A stretch of DNA of 64,000 bases from Ligustrum vulgare (GCA_963555705.1 OY743184.1:27544639-27608638); one strand, 5' to 3'; shown: positions 1-12,026, counted from the stretch's first letter. The notes: generated by a model from the sequence alone, not told the origin. A program made the numbers and translations.

Positions 1-263
1 TATTATGATAGGGCACAACCGAACCTGAGAACTAGGATTCTTTATTATTTGATTTTTATTCCAGCTATTTTACATCGTTATTTGATTATTTAGATTAATT
101 GAAAATTTCAACTCAAAACCCCCCTTATAATTCTAATTGACATTGCATTAAATTAGTTCCCGTTCCTCGTGGGATCGACCCTTGCTTCCGCTATCACATT
201 TAAATTTGAGTTTTGGCAAGTAAGGAAATTTAATTAATTCTTGGTGCATCGCGACACGCACCA
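1..263 (+). mobile_element. Right-hand part of an LTR (family D), cut by the window edge
   Basis: Read in reverse complement, this stretch matches the left end of the solo LTR at 18713-20068. Shared blocks include the one about an AACCGAACCTGAGAACTAGG core near 17-37, the CGTGGGAT block near 168 and the TTGGTGCATC block near 241. It ends in CACCA at 263, after which Athila-like sequence begins, so it appears to be an LTR inserted in the older element. The left end is outside the window, so the target duplication cannot be checked. Confidence 0.6.
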
Positions 264-1053
264 CAAGTACGGAGGGTGGACTTACACATAAGACATTATA
301 ACATCTTTAACTTTTCTGTTTAAGCCTTTATGACTCGGGCAAGTATGTCTGAGGGGTTCTTTGAACCTGGTACCCTAAAGCCGTCTGGTTTGGGAGATGC
401 CGATCTGAAAGCCCGCTACAGGGGTCATATAGAAAGCCAGTATGAAAATTTCTGCACAAAGATGGTAAAAGATAGGGACATTAAAAGAAAAAGTCGTCCA
501 TCAAAAAAAAAATTATTATTGTATGATATAAGCTTTGTAGACTGAGCTGTGGTGGTTGAGGTTGTGGAATTGGGGACTGCTTTCTTTTGATTTGTTGTGC
601 ATGCATATGTCTAATTCTGATTAACTTGTGCGGAAAAAGCAAAGAATATTTTTAGAACCCACATAGATGAAAATCCGGGATGTGAGAGAAAAGCAGAAAG
701 TGGTGATCATCCATGAGCGCTGAAAGGAATGTCATTAGAATTTATAGATTGACCACATGGGATTTGGGCTTGATTATGCATAATGAGCCACACAATGTTG
801 AGTATATCTTTTGCATAAGTATGCGTTTGACATTGGCTATTCACACACACACTTGAAAATCTGGCAGATATAACTAGAAACTATTTTGCATTGTTGTTCA
901 TAACTCGTTCTTAAGACTTGAATTGATTTGGATTATGGAGGCATATGGTAAACATGTTGACACAACAAAAATAATTTCTCTTTTATTTCTTTGATTTTTG
1001 TAGTTTATTTTCCATTGTTCGAGGACGAACAATAATTCTAGTTTGGGGGTATT
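264..1053 (+). mobile_element. 3' internal end of an Athila-like Ty3/gypsy element
   Basis: Non-coding 3' part of an LTR retrotransposon. The same sequence recurs before two other LTRs (16396-17085 and about 28381-29140), with the shared landmarks of a GAGGGGTTCTTTGAACCTGG block (about 350) and GAGGACGAACAATAATTCTA just before the LTR. It ends in a purine-rich tract, GTTTGGGGGTAT, at 1041-1052, which is the plus-strand primer position in this lineage. The short open frame at 330-545 is not conserved in the sister copies and is not taken as a gene. Confidence 0.7.
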
Positions 1054-2543
1054 TGATAAGTGTGTTTTATACACTTATTTGTACGTCTAAATTAGAATAA
1101 ATTATTATCATTTTAGAACATATGCTATTTAATTTGTGTTTATCTGTTTACTTTGCAGAAAATATCCCAAAAGATGAATAATGAAGTAATTGATGAGAAA
1201 AATGCACATTTGGATGTTGATTGGAGCTAAAACGAGCAATTGATAAGTTTGTGACGACAACCGGAAAGATGCAATATGCCAAAATGAACGAATCAGAGGT
1301 TGGAGGACCTAATAGAGCTTAAATGGGCAAATCGAGAAGAAGATAAAGTTTGGGGACTAAATTGCAACAATTGGAAGTTGAGGACTGAAGGTGCAATTAA
1401 AAGTCAGGGACCAACTTGCACAGCAGGAAAGAAGATGAAGTCGCGATCGCTGGTTCCACGCCAAGCGATCGGGAGAAGATGTAAAAAATTAACCCGAGAG
1501 TTTTTGGGTCAAGCACGCGATCGCTAGGGTGTGAACCACGAGATCGCGTGGCTTTCCGGCTGGGCCGACTGTGGGCTTTTTCTCGCGATTTTTATCAGAC
1601 TTTTCTTGTTTTGACCTAGATTTTCTCCAAAACCTATATATACAACACATAAGGCACGAAAATCAGACCTCTGCCTCTCCATAGAACGAGCAACAACAAA
1701 GATTTCAACATCAAATCCTTGGAGATTCCAACATCGCAGAGGGGCGTGAATTGAAGATATTTGAAGAATTGATAATTGGTGCAATCTTTCCATTCTTCTT
1801 TATTTTCAATGAACGTTTTATGTTATAGTTTTTGTTCTTTAATCAAGATGTGTAACTAAATTTTATGTTGGGATGAATGATGTAGCCTAGTTAATTATTT
1901 AATGTCATATTCCTTGTTTTAACGCTTTGTTGCATGTGTTGATTTATTATTGCGTTTAATGCGTGAATGAACTGGCCACTTATTCATGACTTAATGTGTT
2001 ATTTTCATAATCCGAGAGGTGAGTTAATAACATAGATCTAGGTAATAAATCCGGTAATTGAACGAGAGATAGAGATATACTCTTGTGATTATTGCGGTCG
2101 TGTGTGAATTCTTGTATGTAATGCATCTAAATAAGGAATATTCGGACCCGCTATAGAGATACAAGGTTGACTTATTTAGATAGGATTGATTTAAACTCGA
2201 GAGAGGAATTTCAATTTATATTAGTGAATTCGACCGAATGCATATTTAGGAAATAAAAAAATGGAATTGGAATTGATTTAATTAGTTAGGTGAAATCGTG
2301 AATCCCAACCACTTTACAATCGTTTTTAAAACAAAAAAACAAATTCTCAAATTTAATTCTTTAGTTTAATTTATTACTTTTAGTTTACAATCACAAATTC
2401 TATTTCGTCTGTTCAAATAAAGTTAGAACTAAAACATTTCGGTACTTAGTAAACAGTCCTCGTGGGAACGATAATCCGGACTCTAAGGTCCACTTTATTA
2501 CTTGATTGCGATATCGTACACTTGCGATCTCAAATACACAACA
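1054..2543 (+). mobile_element. LTR of an Athila-like element (copy A, 1490 bp)
   Basis: Starts TGATAAGTGTGTTTTATAC directly after the purine tract and ends ...CACAACA, so it has TG...CA ends. It aligns along its length with LTRs B (17086-18586) and C (29141-30999): the start, the 'CCGAGAGGTGAG' block (2012) and the 'CGTGGGAACGATAATCCGGA' block (2461) are all shared. A TATA-like CCTATATATAC lies at about 1633-1643. Unlike B and C, its middle carries several copies of the palindrome GCGATCGC. No primer-binding site follows, so it is a 3' LTR or the remains of one. Confidence 0.75.
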
Positions 2544-2590
2544 TTGTGCCTCAAGAATGGAAGACTCCACCTCATTAATTAGCACCGGGC

Positions 2591-4785
2591 CCTAACATTC
2601 ATGGCATTGGCCGCAAGCAGTTTTCGGGCTGGTGGGACACTTGAGGAAAAAGCAAACCAGCCCTCCGTCCAGAATTGACTTGTAGCTAGCGCAGCTTTAG
2701 CGGGTGGAGAGTCAGGGGAGTCAAGGAGATTGGAATCAAAGTCCACATCTCTGGGAAGGACATTGGCTTTATTCAAGCAAGCTTGTCTGCCACTGTCTGG
2801 GTCACCTCATATTGAAGGTTCGGAACGGATATCTCAGGCTCCTCAATTGGGTCAGATAATTCCGGCGGAGGAGGAGGGAGTTTGGAAGAAGCCTCTGTAC
2901 CCCTCTTTAACCTTTTCTGGGGGAGGACTTCCTCCTCTGAAGCAGACTCTGTAATGTCCTCAGAAGAAGTGTCTTTAAGTGTGCCCTTCTTGGTCACCTT
3001 CTCTCCCCCGTGACCTCCTCTTTCTGACCTTTTTCCTTTCCCTTTAGGAAGGCCCCTTTGGGGATTGTAGCGTACCCGGTCCTCAAGGGCTTCCGACCGT
3101 CTACTCATGGTCTTTCCACTCCCCCCTAGGGATTTTTGCCTTCCCCTAAGTACATGGTTCGAATCCTGCGGAAGGCAAAAATCCCTGAAAACGAGGCTGC
3201 CAGCCCTTGAGGAGCGGACGACCAGGGGGGAGTGGAAAGACTATGAGTAAACGGCCGATAGCCCTTGAGGACCGGGTACGCTACAGGGACTGCCTCCTTC
3301 AGTCATGCCAGGAGGATGGGGGCCAATAGATAGCGAGGCGGGGGCTGCATCAGGGCGGGGAGGGAACCCCTTGGCTCTGTAGTAGGCACCTCGGACACTT
3401 GTTTAGCCGCCTCCCCATGAAGTATGGCCAACATTGATTTCTGTTTCTTTTCCACCTCGCTGCCATGACGGAGGAGGGGAGGAACCTTCTTAGCCATAAG
3501 CCCTTTCAAAGAGATTTTGGGAAAGTCCTTGGAACCTGCTAAGGCTAGGACTGATTAGTCTTAACAGGTCAAAATCTGGGATATATATAAAAAATAATAA
3601 TAAAAATAAATAAATAAATAAATAAATATATAAATGTGTGTGTGTACACAATACGACTTACCCATTGCTCGCATAAGACCGTGCTTGACGAACAGCTTGT
3701 TTTGCTGGATAACTTGCTGGAAGGTGCCTGGGTAGGCAAAAAGACGCCTCACCAGTGGTAACTCCGCGTCAAAGAGCAGGGAAGCGAAGGTTGGCCCTGA
3801 GGTAATAAACAGAGCAAGGAAATGAGTCATATTATGAGCAGGAGCAGAGAAACATGAATAGCGCACCCGTATAAAAATAATAATAGCAGATAATCATAAC
3901 AAAAGATGATGGCGGTGTTGGTGGTAAACTGAATGAAACAAAGTAAAACTCACACGGAGAGGAAAGAGTTCGAGGAACGGTGATCTCCGAAGTAGGGTCA
4001 ACGGGCGAGCTTTACCACTCTCCTGTGACCCAGAACCACTGGCTCCTCCAGTTTTTTATGGAAGTGGAGTGCCTAGTAATGATGGGAGGGAAGGAGCCTC
4101 GGGGAGATAAGTAATACCAGTCTTTTACATCATCCCTCACATCCTTATCCCTCTTGACAGACTTCTTTAAAGTGTACAGGGTGTGGATGATGTTTATGGA
4201 GATGGGAGAATTTAGATTAACTTCTTGCCACACCAGCCAGGTACCAACTGCTTGTGTCCAGAAGTTTTGGGCCACTTGATATGGGCACAGGTTGTAACTC
4301 CTAAGTAATGCTCTGAAGAAGGGGTGGAGTGAAAGTCTCATCCCGCATGACAGAGTGCCATAACAAATTGCCACATACTCTGGCGGAGGACTGCAGGGTA
4401 GGCAGGAAGGCGTCGGACATACCAACTTGACCTCCTCAGGTAATCTAAACTTTGAGGGGGTGCCGGCCAAATCGATGCTCCGGATTTCAGACGCTATCTC
4501 GCTACTCTTCCAAGAATCTGGGTTTGGTTCAGGGTCCACGTGGTACCCCGACACCTTATTCACATAATCCACCAACTCCTCAACTTGCTCAATCTCCACT
4601 CCAGATAACCCTATTTCCTCTCTATGGGCCCTAAAAGGGGCCCTTACACCAAAGTCAAGATCCTGTAGGTCGGAAGAAGAGCTAGCTGTTCTTTCTTTCC
4701 CCATATCTCTATCACGTTTCCTTCGGAGTTCTCTCAGCGAGGACTCCTCTTCAGCGGATAAGTGGGCATTCCCCTTCAAAATCAT
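2591..4785 (-). pseudogene. Putative gypsy-type transposon protein (Transposase_28-like), in pieces
   Basis: The main open frame runs from 4785 down to 4012 (257 residues). Its N-terminal third is rich in E, R, K and S; the middle carries a block with PPPEYVAICYG followed by LHPFFRALLRSYN, which resembles the plant 'putative gypsy type transposon' domain found in Tat/Ogre-lineage elements. Further pieces continue in the same direction at about 3866-3661 (FPGTFQQVIQQNKLF-like context), 3509-3303 and 3108-2773; the last is a basic, acidic and proline-rich tail. The gaps may be introns, but I could not place the junctions. A role is not known for this family; it travels with Ty3/gypsy elements. 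The fragmenting and the lack of gag or pol nearby suggest a remnant. Confidence 0.5.
3067..3286. repeat. Large imperfect inverted repeat
   Basis: The arm at 3067-3125 (starting GTAGCGTACCCGGTCCTCAA) is repeated inverted at about 3226-3284, with few mismatches. A second, inner pair lies at 3128-3145 and 3170-3186 (AGGGATTTTTGCCTTCC and its complement). The right side carries an extra 35-40 bases that partly repeat the outer arm. Any transcript across it would form a long hairpin. It sits inside the broken transposon protein gene. Confidence 0.75.
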
Positions 4786-5300
4786 CCAAATAAATTATAC
4801 CATTGCATTTCCTATTCCTCCTCTTAATCTGCTCCCTAAAGAAGAAGGAACTAAAAACCGATAAAGGCAATGGTAGAAACCTCTGATAGGAATCCCCATT
4901 ACCAACGGTTCTTGTGAACCCGTTCCTCTAACTCTTTCCATTTTTTCTAAAAAATAGGTCAGACTCACCAAGAGGAAAACAAAATGCAAAAAAAAAAAAA
5001 ATTTCAAACCCACACTTGAAGATTAGAAATGAAAAAGTTTTGCACATGCAAAGGAAAAGAAATTTACCTTCAAAAAACGAACGTTCGAGGTTGTGCACTC
5101 GAAGTGAAAAACAAGCCAATGAAAGGTGTTGAATGGTAGAGACGGTTTACTAGGTGGAAAACCCTTGAAGAGATGCTAAAATACTTGCAAGAGAGGAAAA
5201 GGCACTACAACTTCTAGTGAAAGAGTTACTACAAAAATTCTAAGAAACTAGTAAAGGAGAAATGATTGGAAGAAGGGGGCTTTATAGGGAACCCAATAAT
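4786..5300 (-). promoter_or_regulatory. Likely leader and TATA promoter of the minus-strand transposon gene
   Basis: On the minus strand a TATA-like TCCCTATAAAG lies at 5290-5280, about 500 bases upstream of the start at 4785. It is followed by a pyrimidine-rich leader and a possible splice donor (GAAGGTAAATT) near 5070. This is inference from motifs only; no transcript evidence is available. Confidence 0.3.
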
Positions 5301-5813
5301 CCAAAACCCTTGGTCTTTGAGCCGCATGATTGATGCGGGTAACCCGCGTCTCTTGGGGGGAGGGCTAATCAAAGCGCCAGCTGTTGGAGGAAGGGAAGAA
5401 ACCATTCGGTTACCAAAGTGTATGCCACGTGCGGCAAGATGTCACCCCCCGTCCCCTTCATGTTTCTTGGGAACCAATATCAGGAGCCCCTTTATATTAA
5501 ATGCGCCGCCTAAGAGATACGCTAGTATAATCCCAACTTTGGTCTAGGAGGGAAGGCAGGAGTAGGAGGTCGACTTTACCTTGAATCCGAGCTGGCATCC
5601 CCGGCCTTAAGTTCGCAGCGCTATATAATGATTCCCAGCTGATGGATGGCAGAACAATTATAAAATGCTGGATATAACAGATAACGAAATTAGGGCAAAA
5701 CGGAAATCCTATGGCTGTCTAATTACAGAATGTTATCAGAACAAGATTGGTGCTTCGAACCTATGACAAATTCGATCCTCCCATAAATGACCACATCGGA
5801 TTTGAGGGACTAG
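5301..5813. other. No gene seen
   Basis: Moderately GC-rich sequence between the minus-strand transposon gene and the next LTR. No coding similarity was recognised. It may be an upstream part of the same Tat/Ogre-like element. Confidence 0.4.
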
Positions 5814-6495
5814 TGTTGAGACCGTGCCCAAAAAGGAGTACAGTGAACCACCAGCGATGGCCCAATAGAGGCCCAATGGACCTTGGCCCATGACTAAAGC
5901 TTAGGATATCTCCTTGGGCCAACTGTCGAGGTGGAACAGCACATGAACTTCTTTATCCGAACTGGTTTATGTCTAGCCGATGTGGTTTATGATTAGCCGA
6001 AGTTCTCTATGGTGACGTCTCAGATGAGTGATGGGACAATGGATGGAGTCAGAGATGTGACACCGCCTTTATCAAAAAGTGACAGGCGCCCATCGCCTAC
6101 CAAACGTAGCAATGATTACTACCAAAAAGTAAGATCCTCCTCTCCAACAGCTATGGTAAATACACGTGTAAAGTCCACCAAGTGTCGCCATCCAAAACTA
6201 TAACTTCCCCTATAAATAGAACACTCCTTCCACCTAATAAAGGGTTAGCCTTTTCATACTCTTAACTGAATATTTTACTCTCACTCCCTTTTCTCTCTTT
6301 TACACACTTATATTTCCCGCACTCAATTTATATTTGCTTGAAATGAGCACTGACTTTGGCATCGGAGTGCAAACGGAGCCACCTCGGCCCCCTTTGCAAA
6401 CTGATTGTTTGTCACAGTGCGCAGGAGATCTACGTGTTCAAGAGGGAAGAGTTGAGACGTGTTGTCCAAGATCCAGCCGAATTTTGTGGTCAACA
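5814..6495 (+). mobile_element. LTR of a Tat/Ogre-like Ty3/gypsy element
   Basis: Begins TGTTGAGACCGTGCCC and ends GTGGTCAACA. A clear TATA box, CCCCTATAAATAGAAC, is at 6209-6224 and is followed by a pyrimidine-rich leader. The block ACTGACTTTGGCATCGGAGT (6350-6369) is of the kind seen near the end of many plant Tat/Ogre LTRs. The following 20 bases look like a decayed primer site. No second copy is visible, so the boundaries are provisional. Confidence 0.5.
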
Positions 6496-6515
6496 CTATC
6501 TGTTAAGAGAAATCA
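6496..6515 (+). other. Decayed primer-binding site
   Basis: CTATCTGTTAAGAGAAATC resembles a mutated GCGCCGTCTGTGGGAAATC, the usual Tat-lineage site just after the LTR. The match is weak by itself; its position supports it. Confidence 0.3.
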
Positions 6516-7250
6516 TTGGTTGAAATCTTTGATACATTGATACAAACTATTTCATCTTCATCAAGAGAGTTATTTCACTAATAAGGTTAATTTTTTGTAT
6601 TTGGTTCATATCAAGGTCCCTCAAAGCTTAATTGTTGTAAAAGAGTGGTGATCCTAGTAGGAGACACCCGATCATTTCGAGGTCCGATTGTAAGGCTCGA
6701 AAAAGGAATGGCGTTCCTTGTTGTAACCCACTAGGTCATATCAAGATCCCGTAAAATCTTGAAAATTGTTTTGTTTTTTATTGCATCCTAAGTCAATCAA
6801 TTATATAAAGGTTTTGCTCGTGACGGTGAGCTTGGTAACGGAAGATGTAGACCGATTGTTGGGCCCAACCTCTTTAAAAGAACTTGTTTGTGTTCTTCTC
6901 CTCCCTTTTTACTCAAATTACACGTACATGCATTTATTTATTTGAATAGTGAAATATTATCTCTAAGTGATATATTTGTTCTTAATTAATTGTGATTGTG
7001 TATTTATAATACTTTGTATTCACAAGTAATTCACTTTACATCTTTTATTATATTAAGTGTTCATACTTGTGCTTATTTGATGTTTAGTTTGAGATTATTT
7101 ATAAAACAATGTTCTTAAAAAAAAAATTCTCTCCCCTCTTAGTTAGTTTTTCTTAGGCTAAAAATGGTATCGGAATTTACTCTATTTGAAAAGATTTTAC
7201 GTTCTTGAGTAGTGACTAACCACAATCTTCAAAATCTTGATGGGCATTCT
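6516..7250 (+). mobile_element. Probable Ty1/copia LTR remnant with primer-binding site
   Basis: AT-rich sequence with a block TTGTTGGGCCCAACCTCTTT (about 6856), like the 3' part of several plant copia LTRs. Near its end, TGGTATCGGA at 7165-7174 matches the tRNA-Met(i) primer site TGGTATCAGA at 9 of 10 positions. A copia RNase H fragment in the same direction lies at 9515, past the LTR-like block that starts at 7251. Left end not defined. Confidence 0.4.
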
Positions 7251-8340
7251 TGTAATGCCCCGGAATTTTTAAGGCTAGAATTGTTTAACGATTTTATTTT
7301 TGATGTGTTTTTTATAGTTTTGAGAAGTTTGGGTGATTAAAGTATTTTATGTTTTGATGAAAAACTTATTTAGGTTGAATATTTAATTTTGATAGAGAGA
7401 TAATTATTATGTCAACATGGACTCATTTTGGAGATCATGATTTATTAAAATTCTTGATCGAAAAAAAAGTTATTTTGGATAAAATTACGTCAAGATACAT
7501 TTGATTAAACGAATACAACTTCAACTTCAAATAGAGTTTTTAATGTTTTAAATCCAAGTCTTTCGGTTGAAAAGTGATAGACGGTTTTCCTTTAAGTGTG
7601 CTATTAAAATTATAATTATTATGTAATTAATGGTTTGTATAAAGATTTTTAACGCTAAAGGAAATTGTAACTTACGTGTTTAAACGCGTATTAATTCACT
7701 TGATTTGTACTATTTAAACCCACCATTTGTGTACAATTTTGTTATTCCATGCAATTGAGTGAGAGACAAGAAAAAAGAATTTAAAAGTTTTTCATCGCGT
7801 TCGAGATTCGTTTGACAACATTTTTCGGTCTTTATTGTTCAATTATATGATCAGTTTATTGAGCAATGCATGGATTTCCATATGTGCCAAGTGGTTTGTA
7901 TTTTCGCTCTTTAATATTTTAAGTTTGAGTATTTTATACGTTATTATGTGATCCAAATGAGGATCTTATAAGTAATATCAAAAGATATTATGTAGATCTA
8001 CAGAAACAAGTCATAGGATTAAACCCTAAGTGGGGAATGAGAATGGGTATGACCTAAAGTAAGAATGAGATGGTCGAGTTTCTATTCCACTATGAAAGTA
8101 TGTTATGTTGAGACTGATTTGGGAAAATAAATGACTTTTTTGGGGACTGACTCAGATATTTTCAGAAAGTGCAGGGTGATAAAACTTTTTTAAACGTGAG
8201 GGACTGAAATAAATGATTTTGAAACTAAAGGGCTGGCTAAAAGATAATTTAAAACGGAAGGACAGAAATCAAACTTTTAAAAGGACTGGGGGCAAAAGGG
8301 CAATTTTGGAAAATTTAATTTTCAATACAAATACAAGTAC

Positions 8341-8344
<4 letters not shown>

Positions 8345-8377
<33 letters not shown>
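8345..8377. repeat. (TC)n microsatellite
   Basis: Uninterrupted TC run of about 16 units in the likely transcribed leader of the LTR. Confidence 0.95.
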
Positions 8378-8381
<4 letters not shown>

Positions 8382-9237
8382 CATTACAGAGAGGAGAGGT
8401 TGCGAGCGGGGCTCCGCCCCACTCAGATTCAAGGTAGCCGGCGTCAAGCCAGCGATTGTCCCATCGTCGTGAGGAGGCGGCAGGGACGGTATGAGTGTGG
8501 GTGTGAAAGGAATGATCTTGAGTGGTTTTTGGTGCGAGAAACCGGGATAAACTGAGGCTTGGGGGGAATTGGGAATCGTGATTTCCGGCCAATTTTCCGA
8601 CGACGAAGGTAAGAATTGACTCTTTGGGTTTATTCTCTTGGTTATTGTGGTGATTTGGGTGTTGATTGGAGGTGATGCTTGTCGTGGCAGCCGTTTTGGG
8701 TTGTGGAGGTGAGGCTTCGATTTTGGTGTTGGTCGGGTTGACTGGTGAACTGGGCGGATTGATGGTTGGGTTCGACTTGGTGTGGAGTGGGCAGTGGTGA
8801 AATCAATTGGATTGGCTGGTGGTGCTCGGGTTGTTGATGGGCAGTGCGTGGCTTCTTGCATTTGAAAACATGGAGGTTCGGCGGTGAGGTGATAATGGCT
8901 TGGTGGATTAGTCTGGGTTCCAGTGGCATGGTGGTCGATAGAATAGGTGTTGGCTTGGCAATTGGCTCGGCTATGGAGGTTACTATGGTGTTGGTATGAA
9001 GTTGAAGGCCAAAGCAGAGAGTTCTTCTTACCCAGATTCTTGCAGTATGCTCGGGAGGGAAAGAATTGGGAAGATGAAGACAAATTATACATTGCTTAGG
9101 CTGAAGGAATCTGTAACTTTTCATTGATGATTGTTGGGAGTTTTGGTTTTGGAATTGAATTGGCTGAGGGTTAAAATCTGAATTTGGCTGAGAGTTAGAA
9201 TTTGAATTGGCTAGGAATAAATTTTGTATTGAATGGG

Positions 9238-9238
<1 letters not shown>

Positions 9239-9271
<33 letters not shown>
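9239..9271. repeat. (AAT)n microsatellite
   Basis: About 11 uninterrupted AAT units. Confidence 0.95.
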
Positions 9272-9272
<1 letters not shown>

Positions 9273-9514
9273 TCAGAAATTAATGCTGGATTAAAATAAA
9301 GATTTGGATTTAAAATGAGATAATGATTTTCGACAAATTTTGAAATCGCAAATTGGACTCAAAATTTAAATGAATTTACATTTCTTTCTTAAAATCTTAG
9401 AATAACTAATAAGCTAGACGAGAGCTCTAATTTTGAAAATAATTACCGTTAAGACTGAGAGAGTTGTAGCGACAAGTCCGTTAAAACTAACTTTTAAATT
9501 TGAAAATTTATCGG

Positions 9515-9850
9515 TCGCTGCACATTATCAACCACTGAAGCAGAATACATCTCGACCGCTATTTTTTGTGTTCAAGTGTTATGGATGAAACAAGCACTTA
9601 TTGATTTTCATTTAACATTTGATAATGTTCCTATCACATGTGATAACAATAGTGCATAAATTTGTTAAAGAATTCCATGTTGCACTATTGTACCAAACAT
9701 ATGGAAACTAGATATCACTTTCTTAGAGATCGTGTTAAAATGAGATACCAATTTAGAATTCGTAAATACGAAAAAATCAACTAGCCGGTATCCTAACAAA
9801 ATCCCTTGCTCTCGATAGATTCCTATATTAGAAGTGGATAAGAATTACTG
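9515..9850 (+). pseudogene. Ty1/copia RNase H fragment
   Basis: One frame reads CTLSTTEAEYIS, then VLWMKQALIDF, then ITCDNNSA followed by a stop, and further on a TKHMETRYHFLRDRV-like block after a frame change. These are the hallmark motifs of the copia RNase H C-terminal part, including the conserved E of TEAEY and the D of CDN. Everything upstream (gag, protease, integrase, RT) is missing, so this is a remnant. It runs in the same direction as the copia-like LTR ending near 7164. Confidence 0.65.
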
Positions 9851-10439
9851 ATGATAGTGAACTATGTAGCTATATATTTTGTTGTTTTATACATGCAATT
9901 TATGTGATTACATTTATGTAACATTGCATCATTTATATAGATGGCATACGTCAAAGCTTTAAAAAAAAATAAAAAAAAATCATTGGGGTGCTTTGAAATC
10001 GGCCAAACTTACTCCTGCGATTGACAAGTCTCCAATTAATGAGGTCGACTATATCTCTCTCCTTCAGGATTTTCCAGAACCAGTTTGTAGTCGGATGCAT
10101 ATGCAGTTAGGTCGAATTTTTTAACTAGTTTCAAATTAATTTTAAAAACTCTTTCTTCCCCATTTTGAAACCCTAACCTATTCTCATGATATTTTTCCCC
10201 CAAAAAATCATTTTCCATCCATCAAATTCTTCCTTCAAATTTTCAAATCTTCAATTTATATCAATAACCCATACATTTATGATTTATCACCTTAATCTTG
10301 TCAAAATTTGAAAATTTTCAAACTTTACATTACGTGTATGAGTCATCTGTGCTTCCTTCCTTCTCCACTTGATCTTCTTCGTCTATAACTAAAATATGCT
10401 ACACAAGAAGGGGATGAAACAAGGAACCTAACAACCCCA
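9851..10439. other. No gene seen; likely copia 3' non-coding sequence
   Basis: AT-rich sequence after the RNase H fragment. It holds A-rich runs near 9960-9980 but no recognised coding similarity. Confidence 0.35.
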
Positions 10440-10750
10440 TCCATCATCCAGAGAAGATGAAGTTGCGCTGGAGTATTGACTTAAATAAATGCCCGATTTT
10501 AATAGTTAAAAATATCGATATCTTCAGTTTTGTTCTTGATGCATGTTCTTTTCATTTGGAGGAGCATATTGAAAATATTGGTTGGAGTAATATTGCCTCA
10601 GTTCATGAAAAAGCCAATCCCAATCTCATCAAATAATTTCACACCAACTTTTAGCAATACTTCTACGTGTCGTGTCAAAGACTTACACATAAAAATTACT
10701 AGGGAGTTCCTTCGCACTCTTCTATCACTTGATGTGTTTTAGAATCAAGT
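10440..10750 (+). pseudogene. Fragment like the 'putative plant transposon protein' domain
   Basis: Two frames together resemble the plant domain that often accompanies gypsy elements: one reads LEEHIENIGWSNIASVHEKA; after a stop and frame change another reads RVKDLHIKITREFLRTLL. No start, several stops and short length mark it as a remnant. Function unknown. Confidence 0.3.
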
Positions 10751-11817
10751 ATATACTCAAATGAATTGCCCTATTTTTTAAGGATATGATCTCGCCAATG
10801 ATAGTCGACACGTTACCGGTAGAGAATATTTCCGCGCCTATCAAACTTATCTTCTCACCCTACCATGTAAAGTCCTTCATAAAGATATTGCAAACTTCTT
10901 CGTTCCAAGAAAATGATATCTTGAGAACTTCAATCATCTCGACCTCTTCATCTGTGATTAATGTCTAGTAGGTCGTAAGGCTGATTTTCGTCACATCGCC
11001 ATCTAACACGTGATTCATGTTAGCTCTTCTACTCAAGTATTGGACCTTCCTTATGGAATGAACCTCGCCAAAATCTTTGCACACCTCAATATTCCTCTTG
11101 ATGGTGAACCCTTTTATTGAACAAAGATCCAATGACACCATCAATATACATTCTTTGAAGAAAATAAAGATTTTCAAAGAAAATGGGCAATGAATATGTT
11201 GCACTCAAGGTTTTGATGTGGAATCGAGGTCCTCTAAACTTTTCATACGAAATGAAGAAGAAGCACAAGAAAGAAAATAATAAAGATGTGCTCATATTAC
11301 ACATCAACATCCAAATATGCTTCAAATGCTCCGACACCCGGATGGACTTTAATCGAGGAGAGCTTTGCTTCTCTCACGACCTCCATTGAAAAGTACGATG
11401 TCAATGCTACAACAAGTGCTTGTGAATCAACAAGCCTTAATGAATTCACACCTAAACCCTTCAAGCACGTTTCAACGTGGTCTATTTGTACCCCCCCCCC
11501 CCCACCCCCAATGAATGATGATCTCCTTTATTCATCATTTCTCTGGGCATTTTAATTCTAGACATTCTCGAATTTCCAATTTATGTTTTCATTTTGGATG
11601 TTATGGTTATGGTAAATTAGACATCTTATTATAGATTTTTAGCTCACATGCCAAAACATTTTTCGGGTTACTAATTTGAACTATATTATTATTCCATGCT
11701 TTAACTCATGATGAATTGGTGAGATTTAAATTGGTAGCAATATATTCATCCTTAATCTCTTCATGATATGAGTATTTGGTTAAATGTATAGACCTCTATG
11801 TCTAATGAATTTAATTA
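10751..11817. other. No gene recognised
   Basis: Short open frames on both strands near 10965-11555 show no known motif. A C-rich run (13 C, then A and CCCCC) lies at 11491-11509. May be further transposon remnant. Confidence 0.4.
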
Positions 11818-12002
11818 CTATTTGCTTTCACTAGTTTAGAAGTTTAAAAATGTATATATTTGTGTTTCCTTGTCGGTTTGAAAATTGATTAATCAAAGCT
11901 AATAATAGCTAACTTAGTCCTTGTGGGATCGACAACTTGTATTCAAAAAAATTCACTTTATTACTTGTTTATGATATTGTGCGCTTGCAATTTTTCACAA
12001 CA
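11818..12002 (+). mobile_element. End of an Athila-like LTR (family F, left copy)
   Basis: Shares with 31677-31860 the blocks GTTTCCTTGT, AATTGATTAATCAAAGCTAA, TAGTCCTTGTGG and CGACAAC, and ends TTTTCACAACA. Decayed primer-site sequence and gag follow directly, so it is a 5' LTR end. Only the last 185 bases are clearly matched; the left part is not recognisable. Confidence 0.6.
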
Positions 12003-12026
12003 AGTTTTTTATGTCGTTGCTGGGGA
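12003..12026 (+). other. Decayed Athila-type primer-binding site
   Basis: ATGTCGTTGCTGGGGA at 12011-12026 resembles the Athila-type site GGCGCCGTTGCCGGGGA, directly after the LTR end. Confidence 0.5.

Larger units (their letters stand above)
7251..9522 (+). mobile_element. Probable long LTR of a chromovirus (Tekay/Del-like) element
   Basis: Starts TGTAATGCCCCGGAATTTTT, a typical start for these LTRs. The plan resembles the solo LTR at 55039-57797 (opposite strand): long AT-rich flanks around a GC-rich core that follows a CT-rich leader (8345-8640). It interrupts copia sequence. The right end, GGTCGCTGCA at about 9522, is a guess, and no clear target duplication was found. The long minus-strand open frames here come from a purine-biased strand, not from genes. 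Confidence 0.4.

Noticed and set aside
3153..3163. GGTTCGAATCC, a perfect tRNA B-box-like word
   Set aside because: No A box at the right distance and no cloverleaf could be drawn; it lies in the loop of a large inverted repeat.
8376..9124. Long minus-strand open frames (up to 238 codons)
   Set aside because: They lie on the purine-poor complement of a G/T-rich LTR-like block, are rich in P, T, H and S, overlap each other and show no family motif.
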